Below are positions 20,365 through 30,192 of a stretch of DNA of 64,000 nt, piece by piece (positions within the stretch are counted from its first letter, which is position 1; every line of letters begins with the position of its first letter). Location of the stretch: contig NMRB01001498.1 of NCBI GenBank assembly GCA_002633025.1, forward strand, positions 107,492 through 171,491. Direction: 5' to 3'. The position numbers and the translations under genes are program-made. The stretch is from Notospermus geniculatus (taxonomy: Eukaryota > Nemertea > Pilidiophora > Heteronemertea > Lineidae). The notes beneath the pieces were generated by a model. It did not search any database. It saw nothing but the letters and a program-made list of their open reading frames with translations, and was not told the DNA's origin.

Positions 20365-22562
20365 CTAACTGGAGGCTGTCCAAGGCCTGGTACAAAATGC
20401 CCCGTTGTGCGGCTGCCTCAGAAGGTCTCTGACCTTCGGCAGGTGCCACGGTCCCCCCCTCCTGAGCATCAGTAAGGCGGGGTACCAAGGGGCTGAATGC
20501 CACTCGGGAGCGATGAGAATCATTGACGCCCCCACTGAGTGCTGGAACTTCTGCAGCACCCGCTGAACCAGCGAAATCGGCGGGTACGCATACAGGAAGA
20601 GACCGTTCCAGTCCGCTACTAGCGCATCTACTGACAATGCCTGAGGGTCCGGGACAGGAGAAATATACACCGGAAGCTGATGATTCAGTGTTGTGGCAAA
20701 CAAGTCTATCTGAGGCGTTCCCCAATCGTGGAAGATCCGCCTCAACACCCTGGACTTTAACATCCATTCTGTTGGAAAATTCTGTGAGGGCCGGCTCAAC
20801 ATGTCGGCAATCTGGTTCCTTTTCCCTGGAATATGACAGCACCTGAGCCGGATCCCCCGATTCGCACACCAAATAAGGATATCCCATACGAGGTATGTGA
20901 GAGACGGCGCCTTTGTCCCCCCTTCGTTGTTCACATAAGCTACCGACGTCGAATTGTCGCAATGAACTAGCACATTTTTGCCCTCCAGCAGATTCAAGGG
21001 CACAGATTTCAACGCTAGCTGGATAGCTTTGAGCTCCAGCCAGTTGACATGCTGGGAGAGCTCTCCCGCGCCCCACCTGCCTGACACCGTCTGACTCAGA
21101 CAGTGCGCACCCCAACCTGTTCCTGAAGCGTCCGTCGTCAAGTGAACGTTCCACTGAAGGGGCTGAATAGGACACCCCTGCAGCAAGTTGGCGTTTGTGG
21201 TCCACCAGTCGAGATGTTGAAACAACTCGGCCTGGAGCGGCACTTCCGCAAAAATCTGACGTGAGGAGGGGCGCCAAAACGCTAGCAGGTACAACTGCAG
21301 TGGCCACTGCCCTCCAGCAGACTCAAGGGAAAAGCCTTCAACGCTAGCTGGATAGCTCTGAGCTCCAGCCAGTTGACATGCTGGGAGAGCTCTCCCGCGC
21401 TCCACCTGCCTGACACCGTCTGACTCAGGCAGTGTGCACCCCAACCTGTTCCTGAAGCATCCGTCGTCAAGTGAACGTTCCACTGAAGGGGCTGAATAGG
21501 ACACCCCTGTAGCAAGTTGGCGTTTGAGGTCCACCAGTTGAGATGTTGAAACAACTCGGCCTGGAGCGGCACTTCCGCAAAAATCGGACGTGAGGAGGGG
21601 CGCCAAAACGCTAGCAGATACAACTGCAGTGGCCTCATCCGAAGATGAGCAAATGGTACTAGTCCTATACAAGAATTCATCAGGCCTAGTAGCCTCAGGA
21701 ATACCCTGGCCTGCAACGGAACCCCTGGGGAAAAAAGACTGAGTGTGCCCTGCAGATTGGCAACCCTCTTTGCATTGGGGAAGACTAACCCCTTTCTTAA
21801 ATCCAGTGTGGCCCCCAGGAAATCTAAAACCTGCGTCGGAGAAAGACCGGACTTCTCCCAGTTCAGGACAAACCCCAAAGACTGGAGAAGCCTGATAGCT
21901 TTGTCCCTGGCACGAATGACCTCCTGAGGAGATCTGCCGAGAATCAACCAGTCGTCGATGTAGGCATGGATCCGAATGCCCTGCTCCGAATCGCCACCAC
22001 AGCTTGAGCGACCCTGGTGAATACCCGTGGCGCGGACGACAGACCGAACGGCATGGCGCGGAAACGATGGTGCTGCCCCTGAAACTCGAAGGAGAGAAAC
22101 CTCCGATGGGCCGCGTGAATCGGGATGTGGAAATACGCATCCTTGAGGTCTAGGCTGCACGCCCAGTCGCCTGGCCTGACATCTAGCACAATTGAACGTA
22201 AGGTCTCCATCCTGAACTTTCTCCTGGCAATGTACTGATTCAGAGGCCTCAAGTTGAGAACGGGTCGGAAACCTCCCGTGGCCTTTGTCACGAGAAAAAG
22301 ATTGCAGTAGAAAGAATCTTTTCTTTCCCACCCGGGAATGGGCTCTATGGCCCCCTTTTTCTTCAGATCCGAAATCTCCTTGGTGAGACAGGACAACTTC
22401 TCTGGATCCGACGGAACCCGAGAGGGAACAAACCTTGGAGGAGGTTCCTGGCCCGAGAACTCTAACCTGAGGCCCCTTTTGACAATGTTGAGAACCTGAG
22501 GGTCTACTTACTTGGAGGAGGTTCCTGGCCCGAGAACTCCAACCTGAGGCCCCTCTTGACAA
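20365..22562 (-). pseudogene. DIRS reverse transcriptase / RNase H, disrupted
   Basis: Minus-strand frames carry RT motifs in order: FYCNLFLVTKATGGFRPVLN and SLDLKDAYFHIPIH in one frame (22396-21950), MPFGLSSAPRVFTRV, then, after a single-base frame change near 21998, AYIDDWLILG (YIDD catalytic box) in another. RNase H follows with DASGTGWGAH, WLELKAIQLAL and CDNSTSVAYVNNEGG, and then the DIRS-typical PQIDLFATTLNHQLPVY region. The RNase H start is present twice because of a 329-bp tandem duplication (20981-21309 and 21310-21638). 329 is not a multiple of 3, so the frame is lost. No joined product is inferred. Confidence 0.85.
20981..21638. repeat. 329-bp tandem duplication in DIRS RNase H
   Basis: The segment starting CCCTCCAGCAGATTCAAGG at 20981 is repeated from 21310 at an exact offset of 329 bp, with few mismatches. 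It covers the RNase H N-terminal part and the RT-RNase H linker, and it breaks the ORF. Confidence 0.9.
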
Positions 22563-22587
22563 TGTTGAGAACCTGAGGGTCTACCTC
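22434..22587. repeat. 77-bp tandem duplication in DIRS
   Basis: CTTGGAGGAGGTTCCTGGCC starts at 22434 and again at 22511; the two 77-bp units differ at only a few bases. The length again shifts the frame, separating the gag and RT frames. Confidence 0.88.
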
Positions 22588-22654
22588 GCAACTGGCCCAC
22601 TGGGTAAAGAAATGGGTTAGCCTTCCCCCCACTGGACCTTTCTGAGAAGGGAAG

Positions 22655-24400
22655 TCAAAATTTACGCTGCTGAGCTGGCTTGTCAGCGGTGCGAGACTGA
22701 AACGGCCTAGACTGCAGCTGGCCTCGCTGACCCCTGCCTCGAAAGGTGGCACCACCCGATCTCGAACCCGAGAGAAGGATGAGAAACAGGAGCAGACGAA
22801 GACGAAGAAGTTGGCTTCGACCTCTTAGCATCGGAACCCGCCCGATCGTCGGATTTCCTCTTAAACTGACGACCCTGTCCAGAGCTAGACAAACGCCATA
22901 GTTCTTTGCCGTCTCCCTTATATCGCGAACGATCTCCGAAGAATCGTGAGTAATCTTTTCGACTTGATTACTAAAAAGCTTGTCTGACAAAGGGGAAACC
23001 TTGAGCAAGTCCGCACGAGCTCTGGCATCAGGGAGATTCATTGCCTGCAGGTAAATTTCCCTACGAGCCCTAACACACTTCGCCGAAGCCCTGACCGTCA
23101 GATCCGCCATATCACATAGGCCAGTGGCCAACCCGCTAAGCAAAAGCCCTACATCGCCATCCTGGGGAACTCCAGAACTAGCTAAGGCCGCCGATAACCC
23201 TGCCAGGAAATAGGAACAGTGTGAGACAACTCGATGAGAAGTACGCACCGCATGGTCGACCTCCTTCAGTGCTGCATCCGCATTCTTTTCCTCTGTGAAC
23301 AACTTGCGAGGAAAAAACTGGCCGGTCTTGCCCTGCTTCCCTAGGCCTGACGCTATATACGGTCGCGACTGCCCAATCCACTTCCTGGGGCTTACCAAAC
23401 TTAATGAAGTCCTCCTCAGGCCAGCGATACTGCTCTTTATGCCTTTTCTTAAATGCAGGTATCTTAAGGGCTCCGCACACTGGTGACTAAAATAGGGGCG
23501 ACTACCGAAGCGACTAGTACGTCGCCTGCAATAATTACCTTTGAGGTGGACCAGTGATGTTATCCACGACATCACTGATCTTCCAAAGAAGCATTTGTCG
23601 CAAACGAGTCAACAAAAACCAAAAAACTAGAAATATGTTCAGTCGCCTCTGTGGTCGCAAGGGCGGTCGCCTAGAAAATCGCTCGAAAAATCGCCAGTCT
23701 GCGGTGCCCTTTAGCCACCTTCGCCTCCGATGTTGAAGAAGACTGCATCTTGGGCTTGCTGACCGACTTCCAAGAGGCCTTGACCACCGCGTCTGGGGGC
23801 AAAATCAAGCCCTTCCTCGCAGAGGAAGGCAAAGACTTGTTGAACTGACCAGCTAACACTGATTGAGACATGTCTACCGACGACTCCTCAACCTCAGGAA
23901 GATTCAAAATCTCCCAGGTAACCTTAATCAATTGGGGCCAGGAAAGAGGGATCTCCTCCCCCTCCCCCTTAGGACTAAGTAACCCTTCCTGCCGAAAAGA
24001 CAAGCTGTCCGAATGGTCAGACTGAACACTTGCATGACTCACAACTGACATGGCATCATCCATATTACTATCTCTAGACTGAGATCTGGCCTGGCTCAGG
24101 AGACGCGAACCTTTCCCGCTGCCAAGAACGTCTATGCCCGACAGGTGAACCGGCAAGGCTCCCCAAGTCCTCCCTGGAATCAAGGGTAATCACATCCTGC
24201 TGCAAATTCGAAAAAGGGGAAAACCCCGTCGCAGCCGCGGGCCGACCAGAATTTGGGACCTGAACAGCAATATCAAGGACCTGCCTAACCCTCCCAGAGT
24301 CAGTAGCAAATGACACCAAGGAAGGCTGCTCCTCTGACCTATAACCTGGCCGAGGTCTAACACCATTATAGTCCGTTTGCCAAACCCGATTTTCGGACAT
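22655..24400 (-). pseudogene. DIRS gag-like region, C-terminal and central parts
   Basis: Frames 23575-22655, 24183-23671 and 24400-24074 on the minus strand carry a helical segment (SHCSYFLAGLSAALASSG, DLTVRASAKCVRARREIYL, LFSNQVEKITHDSSEIVRDI) and a basic C-terminus KRKSDDRAGSDAKRSKPTSS. This resembles the gag-like first ORF of animal DIRS elements, which packages the RNA. The frame is interrupted by a 232-bp TIR insertion (23473-23704) and by frame changes. Confidence 0.7.
23473..23704. mobile_element. Small TIR insertion inside DIRS gag
   Basis: The left CCGCACACTGGTGACT and the right AATCGCCAGTCTGCGG are imperfect inverted repeats. The interior carries repeated GTCGCC/GGCGAC and AATCGC words. 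The gag coding context (KVAKG.. before, ALKIPAFKK after) resumes on each side, so this is a later insertion. No clear target duplication is visible. Confidence 0.55.
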
Positions 24401-24419
24401 AAGGTTGCAATAGGGTCCG

Positions 24420-25312
24420 GACGCAATTTTTTTGCATTTTCTATAACTTCAAGGTCCCCTGTACCAGAATCCGTCTGATGCCACTTTGGCATCATTGGGC
24501 AATTTGAAATATCGCGGTTTCCATGGCAACCAGTGGTGAAAATCGCGTGTTTCTGTCATAGCCGTTTTCTGAGGACTTAATGGTGATATTTTAACCGCTG
24601 AAATGGCTAATCATATGTTTGAAGACATGATCTTGCTTTTCAGATTATCAGCGAATCCAAATATGGTCAAGGTCATTGTTAAAGGTCAAGGTCAAATCAA
24701 AATTTGGCAAATTTTCGCCGAAAATTATTTTTTGCCGCTCCAATAACGGCAACGCCCTCTCTTCTGTCAAATATTTTTCGGGGATTTTTCTATTCAAAAA
24801 TATCTCCTACCAATTATCTTTAAAAAAATGTAAAGTTCTCCGATGGCNGCATGGGTCAACTGTTAACATGTGTCTTAACGCAATGGTCCAAACTTATCGC
24901 AAGTTAAGCTCACAATTTCAAAGAAATGAGCAAACGAACAGAGCCGATCTGCGTCATATGTTTGTTCGGTGTCATGCATTCATCTACGTCCGCATCGACA
25001 TTACATCAGCCGTGCTGCGAGTACTGTTGTGGATTTGAGTGACGATAAACGGCACAAAAAATTCTTTGATGACTGTCAGTACGATATATTTAAACGGTGC
25101 CCGTCGTGTCGGGCGCTAGAGCGATGTTTTGGACTTGTCATGCTTGTGCATGGTCATGTGGCATTTGCAAGAACAATCTCGTCTTCAGGTGCCGTATCCA
25201 ATCCTCGGTATACTTTTGTAGATCGAACTATACCCAGGGTATAGGTTTGTAGGACGACATTGAACCTGGGTATATTTCTGTTATACCCAGGACGACATTA
25301 ACCGATTCGGCG
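24420..25312. mobile_element. Insertion splitting DIRS gag, with assembly N
   Basis: Gag-like coding stops near 24400 and resumes at about 25313. The inserted 0.9 kb has GGTCAAGGTCA-type repeats at 24663-24700, an undetermined base at 24848 and, at its right end, a 166-bp segment (25147-25312) found again at 28424-28838. That segment includes the partly palindromic phrase TATACCCAGGGTATA. The left boundary is uncertain. It could hide an assembly join. Confidence 0.5.
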
Positions 25313-25814
25313 GAACTGCCGTAGCACCAGCAGAAACACTCACCGCCTGCACAGCAGCAGGCCGAACCGGCTGCGTGGCCAGGGGCGCCAGCCGATCAAA
25401 CAACCTTTCGAACTTATTAAAGCGCTCGTCCAGCAACTTCTCAACCTCCGAGCGCGACAGGCTAGAAGTAGAACTACCACTCGAAGACTTACCTTTGGAC
25501 TTGGACTTAGACTTCGACTTCGACTTGCCGGACGCGGAGGTCGCTGACGACCCACCGGCCGGCGGCTGCGTAGTCTGCTGCGCAGGATCCGATGCACACG
25601 GCATATGTACATGCACAGAAGAGGACCTAGCATGGTCCGACTGAGAGCCTTGTCCAGCCGCAAGCAGGATAAACTCGCCGGGAGGAAGCGTCTCTACCAC
25701 CTCCTCCCTCACAACATCCTCCGCAAGAGGAAATAAATCCATAAAGCTATCCAAAATCGAGAAAAATCGGCAATGAATACTTAGCAAACTTCGACTTGAT
25801 GAGAGAGAAAACAC
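25281..25814 (-). pseudogene. DIRS gag-like N-terminal part
   Basis: The minus-strand frame begins MFSLSSSRSLLSIHCRFF and contains a serine/lysine repeat (GKSKSKSKSKSKGKSSSGSS), then a coiled-coil-like SEVEKLLDERFNKFERLFDR and an Ala/Pro-rich stretch APLATQPVRPAAVQAV. It lies immediately inside the right end of the DIRS element, the position of the first ORF. It is cut at 25312 by the insertion described separately. Confidence 0.65.
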
Positions 25815-26073
25815 AGAGATGTTGATCCCGTGGGCACCGAGAAAATAATGGACGAGTGTAAGGCCTACTGCTCAGTGGCCGCAGCTGATTGGCTGTTGGG
25901 AGTCACGTGAGCAATTCTTTGGTTTACTCGGTGAGAGTTGATGTGGGCGAGATTATTCAAATGTAGACCATAGGGTAAGTAGAGAACGAAGGAGATTAGT
26001 GGAGCGACCTACAACCTCGGCCCGAGCGTAACGAATGTCTGGGTACAAGATTGGGCTACTGCCTGGCCACCGT

Positions 26074-27090
26074 CTACGCAGCGCCATCTCGACGGTGCCC
26101 AGGGAACCAGGCTAGAGAGAAACGAAACAGCTTTATCAAATCGTTCCTGAATCTTTTACAAGATATGAAAAACGCAATGAAATAAAAGTTGTTGCTGATA
26201 TTAAAGACAAACATGGCAATCGTGTGAGAAACGGTATATTGTTCCATCTGTGTGGCTGTCAGTTGTGCAGTGGCCATAGCAAACTCCCAGACAGTCACAT
26301 GAATAGCATAAGGAACGGTCGACCCAATGAAAACAACGGTGGTAACAATAACTAATGTGGTAGCAACCTTCTCATCGGATGTCTGTTTTCTCGTGATGTA
26401 AGCGCCATCGGTGGCCGACTCGGACGGTTTTCTCGTCAGCTTGTACGCAATGCACACGTTCAAGATTACGATGAATACAATAGGGAATAGCACGGAAAGA
26501 ACGGCATGCATCAGTTCAAAAAGCCAGGCAAAAAATGCGGAGACGTCGAAGAAGCAGCCAAGCCGTCGGTGTTCCCCTACATCGAGCGACGGTATCCGTT
26601 GGTAAATTACCTGCGGTGAGGCAAATGCCATAAAGATGATGCAAATAGAAAATTGAGATATTTTTATAGTCGTCATTGTGCAAATTGTTGCAGCTTTAAG
26701 TGGAAAAACAACAGCCACAAAACGGGTTGTCGTAAGTGAAACGACAGACCAACTGACTAGGTTAACACTAAGGTAGCCAGTAAACAAGTATATTTTGCAA
26801 AACGCGTTACCGAAATGAACAGATTCCACAGGAAAAAGATTTACCAGGTAAACTATGAAAAGAGAAAGAAATAACAAAATAACCCAAGTGGCAAAGAACC
26901 TAAGGCAGAGACATGTCGGGTTGTCTCTGTACTGCCGACGTGAGAGCACAACGTGGATTAGGATGTTACCAGTGATTCCAAGGGAAACTTGAACAGGCGG
27001 CAGATAATGGCCAAGGATTATTTGTGGCAATGACTGTGAGGAGTCGCTGGTCGAACTCTTGGTGGCCCTTGGTTCACTTGGGAATGACAT
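26074..27090 (-). CDS. Rhodopsin-class G-protein-coupled receptor, single exon
   Basis: 338 residues from ATG at 27090. Seven hydrophobic segments lie near residues 30-51 (with GN at 41-42), 61-85, 97-125, 141-163, 187-217, 241-268 and 289-310. C98 and C179 can form the usual TM3-ECL2 disulphide, P203 and P260 are the conserved helix 5 and 6 prolines, and the short C-tail starts CKRFRNDLIKLF. Odd points: the DRY motif reads TRF (122-124, arginine kept), helix 4 lacks its Trp, and NPxxY reads NNFYF (300-304). It is plausibly a peptide or small-molecule receptor of a lineage-expanded invertebrate family; the ligand is unknown. It is intronless, and the DIRS element lies 76 bp past the stop. Confidence 0.85.
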   Translation of the reverse strand: MSFPSEPRATKSSTSDSSQSLPQIILGHYLPPVQVSLGITGNILIHVVLSRRQYRDNPTCLCLRFFATWVILLFLSLFIVYLVNLFPVESVHFGNAFCKIYLFTGYLSVNLVSWSVVSLTTTRFVAVVFPLKAATICTMTTIKISQFSICIIFMAFASPQVIYQRIPSLDVGEHRRLGCFFDVSAFFAWLFELMHAVLSVLFPIVFIVILNVCIAYKLTRKPSESATDGAYITRKQTSDEKVATTLVIVTTVVFIGSTVPYAIHVTVWEFAMATAQLTATQMEQYTVSHTIAMFVFNISNNFYFIAFFISCKRFRNDLIKLFRFSLAWFPGHRRDGAA

Positions 27091-27351
27091 CTTCGCGTGG
27101 GTAGGAATGATAAAAAACGATGTAACTTTCCTTGGATACACCCTGGAGGCTACATCCAGACTGGTTTGAAATTCTTGTTACTTTTCGCCCCTCTATTTTC
27201 GTGTCTGTATGTGGCCCAGGCCCCAGCGACAAGTTTACTTGCGGTACTTTCTCTCCTCGGGACGTCACTCGTCTGCCGGCTTGTATCTCGACGGTTGGTA
27301 AGCAAACGAACCTGAATATAGGCCTACTGACGGTGTTAACTCAAGATCACA

Positions 27352-27897
27352 GCGGCGAATCAGTATCCTGAGCGCCGAGTCTTCGGCGTGGCAAGTGCTG
27401 ATTCCGAGTCCGTGTCTTCCTGAATCCCGCACAAAATGGCGTCCTCGCCCGAGGAAGGGCCAGAAGAAGATGTTCAAGCTCCCAAATGCCACAGTAAGTG
27501 TAAGATTTTTGCAGTGCATTCGGATCTAGAGTGAATAACCTGCCGTAATCAGTTACTTATTTTGAATGTATTTGTAGAATATTGTAAATATAAGCCTCTG
27601 GTCGCCACGGCCAGCGAGACGGCTGTCAGTAGGCCTACGGCACGCACCAGGCATTCGAAGTTTTTCGCTTCGTGAGGCTGTCAAGAGCGACCGATTTCTT
27701 AATCAATGCTAGCATAATTTGCTACGCATATTGAGATCCGAATGCAAGTGTGACCAAGTAATCTTACCATGCTGATGAAGCAGGAGAGGTCGCATTCTCA
27801 TCGCTGTCGTCTCTTCGCGCGGGATTCAGGACTACCGGGGGACTCGGAATCTGCACTTGCCACCCGAAGACTCGGCGCCCAGGATACTGATTCGCTG
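27352..27897. mobile_element. 546-bp element with about 80-bp TIRs
   Basis: The left GCGAATCAGTATCCTGAGCG continues through a match of about 80 bp to the complement of 27818-27897 (GCGGGATTCAGG.. to ..CAGGATACTGATTCGC). No target duplication is clear. The interior contains a possible first coding exon (27436-27493). It is about 180 bp upstream of the GPCR. Confidence 0.65.
27436..27493 (+). CDS. Possible first coding exon (weak)
   Basis: ATG in the context ACAAAATGGCG opens 19 codons (MASSPEEGPEEDVQAPKCH) and reaches a strong donor ACA|GTAAGTG. The peptide is acidic and looks like an ordinary protein N-terminus. No downstream exon is recognised and the exon lies inside a TIR element, so it may be chance or a captured exon. 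Confidence 0.25.
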
Positions 27898-28423
27898 GGT
27901 TGAAGATGACGGGTGCTTAATAACAAAGCTTCGCACAAAATCAATACGTTCGCTCCAATATCCTTTTGTCATCGAATCGAAGTTCGAGAACTGGAATAAG
28001 TTTCTTAACTTTTTTGCGATATTGTGCATTGCTTTGATCAGATGATACTACAGCATGGAAATGACGACGTATTACGTTTCACTCGGCGGCAAGTCAGGAT
28101 TTTATAAATAGGGCCTTCTTTACCCTCGCCTCCAAGAGGTCAGTCATTAATGTCCAGCAGATGACACTTACAAGGCATGGCTAGGCATTGCAGGTCATTG
28201 TGAGTACAATATTCCAACAAACTTCCTCGTTCTGATTGGTCGAACAAAGAACGAAGCTCCGCCGCCTATTATGGTATGGAACAAAGGCCTAGTCATGAGT
28301 ACTCTGGACTGACCTCTTAGAGGCGAGGATAAAGTATGTCGGTGGAATTGTACACTGAAGCTAGCAGGACACTGCACTTGCTGGCTACCATAAGGTACCA
28401 TAGCTATTTTTTTAATAGGGTTG
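27898..28423. other. Non-coding stretch, nothing recognised
   Basis: No supported ORF or repeat. Confidence 0.4.
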
Positions 28424-28838
28424 TGCATGGTCATGTGGCATTTGCAAGAACAATCTCGTCTTAAAGGAGCTGGACGTTCAAGTTGTAAACACTCACTCAC
28501 TGGTTCTCTATCCACGCGACGCCTGCGGTGCTGCCACCTATTGTCGGTGATATGTACTGACGTGAATATCGTGAGTGAGTTGCATTGGACCGGGCACCAG
28601 TCTAACGATCACTGGTGCTGCCACCTTCACGAAGGAATAAAACTAGTTTGCTGGCCACTGTTTGTAAACAAACCAGTTTGTTTACAACTTGGACGTCCAG
28701 CTCCTTTAAGGTGCTGTATCCAATCCTCGGTATACTTTTGTAGATCGAACTATACCCAGGGTATAGTTTTGTAAGACGACATTGAACCTGGGTATATTTC
28801 TGTTATACCAGGACGACATTAACCGATTCGGCGTTTTT
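28424..28838. repeat. Dispersed repeat, second copy, interrupted
   Basis: It matches 25147-25312 from TGTGCATGGTCATGTGGCAT to GACATTAACCGATTCGGCG, but is interrupted at 28461-28709 by a piggyBac-like MITE. Comparison of the two copies gives the empty site. Class unknown. Confidence 0.7.
28465..28705. mobile_element. piggyBac-like MITE (AGGAGCTGG family), copy 1
   Basis: A 241-bp element with ends AGGAGCTGGACGTTCAAGTT and the complement AACTTGGACGTCCAGCTCCT, flanked by TTAA at 28461-28464 and 28706-28709. The uninterrupted copy of the host repeat at 25185 reads CGTCTTCAGGTG at this point, confirming insertion at a TTAA-like site. The internal part (about 28491-28575) is in the opposite orientation to the matching part of the copy at 41551-41888. 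Confidence 0.82.
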
Positions 28839-29526
28839 GGCCGATGCCAGGAATCGCAGAGCCGCTAGCCTTGGTGTGCGATCGCACTAGTAGCCATGCC
28901 GCGCGAGTTCATGTTGGGCATCGTGCTGCGAGGTTGCAAGACAAGTGCAAACTGGCAACTTCAGACAAACTGGTGATGGAAACACAACGTTCCCAATGGA
29001 CGACGAAATGCGAAGAACCTGTCCAAGACAAAATCAAACATGGAAATTGACTTCCTATAATGAAGAAACAATGGAGCTGTAAAAAGGATCTTGTCAAAAG
29101 TTCAGATTAAAAGGAAGGACATGAAGCTTGAGAACCGCTACTTACCCATAAAACGAAACGTATACGTATCCCGATACGTTTGCCTTCTGACGGATCTCTA
29201 ATTCGAGAAAGCACAACGTAAACGATTGTGGATACGTAAACCTAGATAAAAGACGATCACTGATTGGGCTAAATACAGTGAGCCACCAATGGCCGGGATT
29301 CTTACAGCAGATAAAAATACAATCTCTTACGGAAAGGTCAGGCGGTTTCACCTTACTGACTCTGCCACCAGATCCGGACTATTTCTGCGGAAGATGGTAG
29401 ATTCCAATACATGCCGAATGGAATTGAAGTACATGGGTGCGTGCACAAAACGTTTGGTCGACATACTTTTATCTGATTGGTTCACACTGAGGGTCAAATC
29501 CATGGCCACCAGGTGGTGTAACCCCA
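28839..29526. other. Non-coding stretch, nothing recognised
   Basis: It has inverted CGTATACGTATC-type words near 29160-29260 and no supported gene. Confidence 0.4.
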
Positions 29527-30170
29527 AAATCATCAAAATGCTGTAACTCAAAAACGCCTTAACCCAAAGCGCTCCAATGTGCTATGTGGCCCCCTGCAGA
29601 TGACCTTTATGTCCCTGTGAAGTTTCGACCCGATCGGACATCCAATATGGCCGCCAGGTGGCGTATACCGAAAATCATCATAGTGCTGTAACTCAGGAAC
29701 GATTTGACCGAAAGCACTCCAGTTTGCTATGTGACCCCCTGCAGATGACCTTTATGTGCATGTGAAGTTCCGGCCCAATCGGACATCCAATATGGCCACC
29801 AGGTAGCGTAACCCGAAAATCATCATTATCATTATTATTATTATTATAGAATACTTCTATAGTGCCTTAATCCATATGGCTCTAAAGTGCTGTACATAAA
29901 ATAGCTACATATAGGAATTAGCTATATAAAACATTAAAGTGCTGTAACTCAGGAACGACTTGACCGAAAGCACTCCAGTGTGCTATGTGGCCCCCTGCAG
30001 TCAGACATCCAATATGGCCGCCAGGTGGCATAACCCAAAAATCATCAAAGTCCTACCTGGGAATGACTTGACCCAGATTGCCCATAACTGATATGTACAT
30101 GTACCTCCCTCTGTCATTAGACTATAATGTCCAACCTGGCGAGCACATGGTCCATGGACCATTTCATTCT
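29527..30170 (+). repeat. Hairpin-ended dispersed repeat, 3' part
   Basis: Three tandem units of about 145 bp each contain GTGCTGTAACTCAGGAACGA-type text and CCAATATGGCCGCCAGG (29640, 29785, 30010). An AT-rich insertion with an (ATT)n tract (29820-29935) separates units 2 and 3. The right end is GCGAGCACATGGTCCATGG followed by ACCATTTCATT, the same terminal hairpin as in the copies ending at 9974, 44202 and 57013. Confidence 0.65.
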
Positions 30171-30192
30171 AATTGAACGATAATCATTGCTA

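Larger units (their letters stand above)
19188..25998 (-). mobile_element. DIRS-type tyrosine-recombinase retrotransposon, degenerate
   Basis: The ends are inverted: CTCCTTCGTTCTCTACTTAC at 19192 matches the complement of 25952-25998 over about 45 bp, with no long direct LTRs. Coding order on the minus strand, from the right end, is gag-like (25814 to about 22650), reverse transcriptase, RNase H and a DIRS-specific C-terminal region (22562-20365), then tyrosine recombinase (20351-19323). A tyrosine recombinase replacing an integrase together with inverted termini defines DIRS elements. The copy is broken by a 0.9 kb insertion in gag (about 24420-25312, containing an N at 24848), a 232-bp TIR insertion (23473-23704), a 77-bp and a 329-bp tandem duplication and a reverse-transcriptase frameshift. 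Its right end lies 76 bp from the GPCR stop codon. Confidence 0.85.

Noticed and set aside
20348-21307. Second long minus-strand ORF over the DIRS RNase H region
   Set aside because: It is an alternative frame created by the 329-bp duplication, and its translation lacks RNase H motifs.
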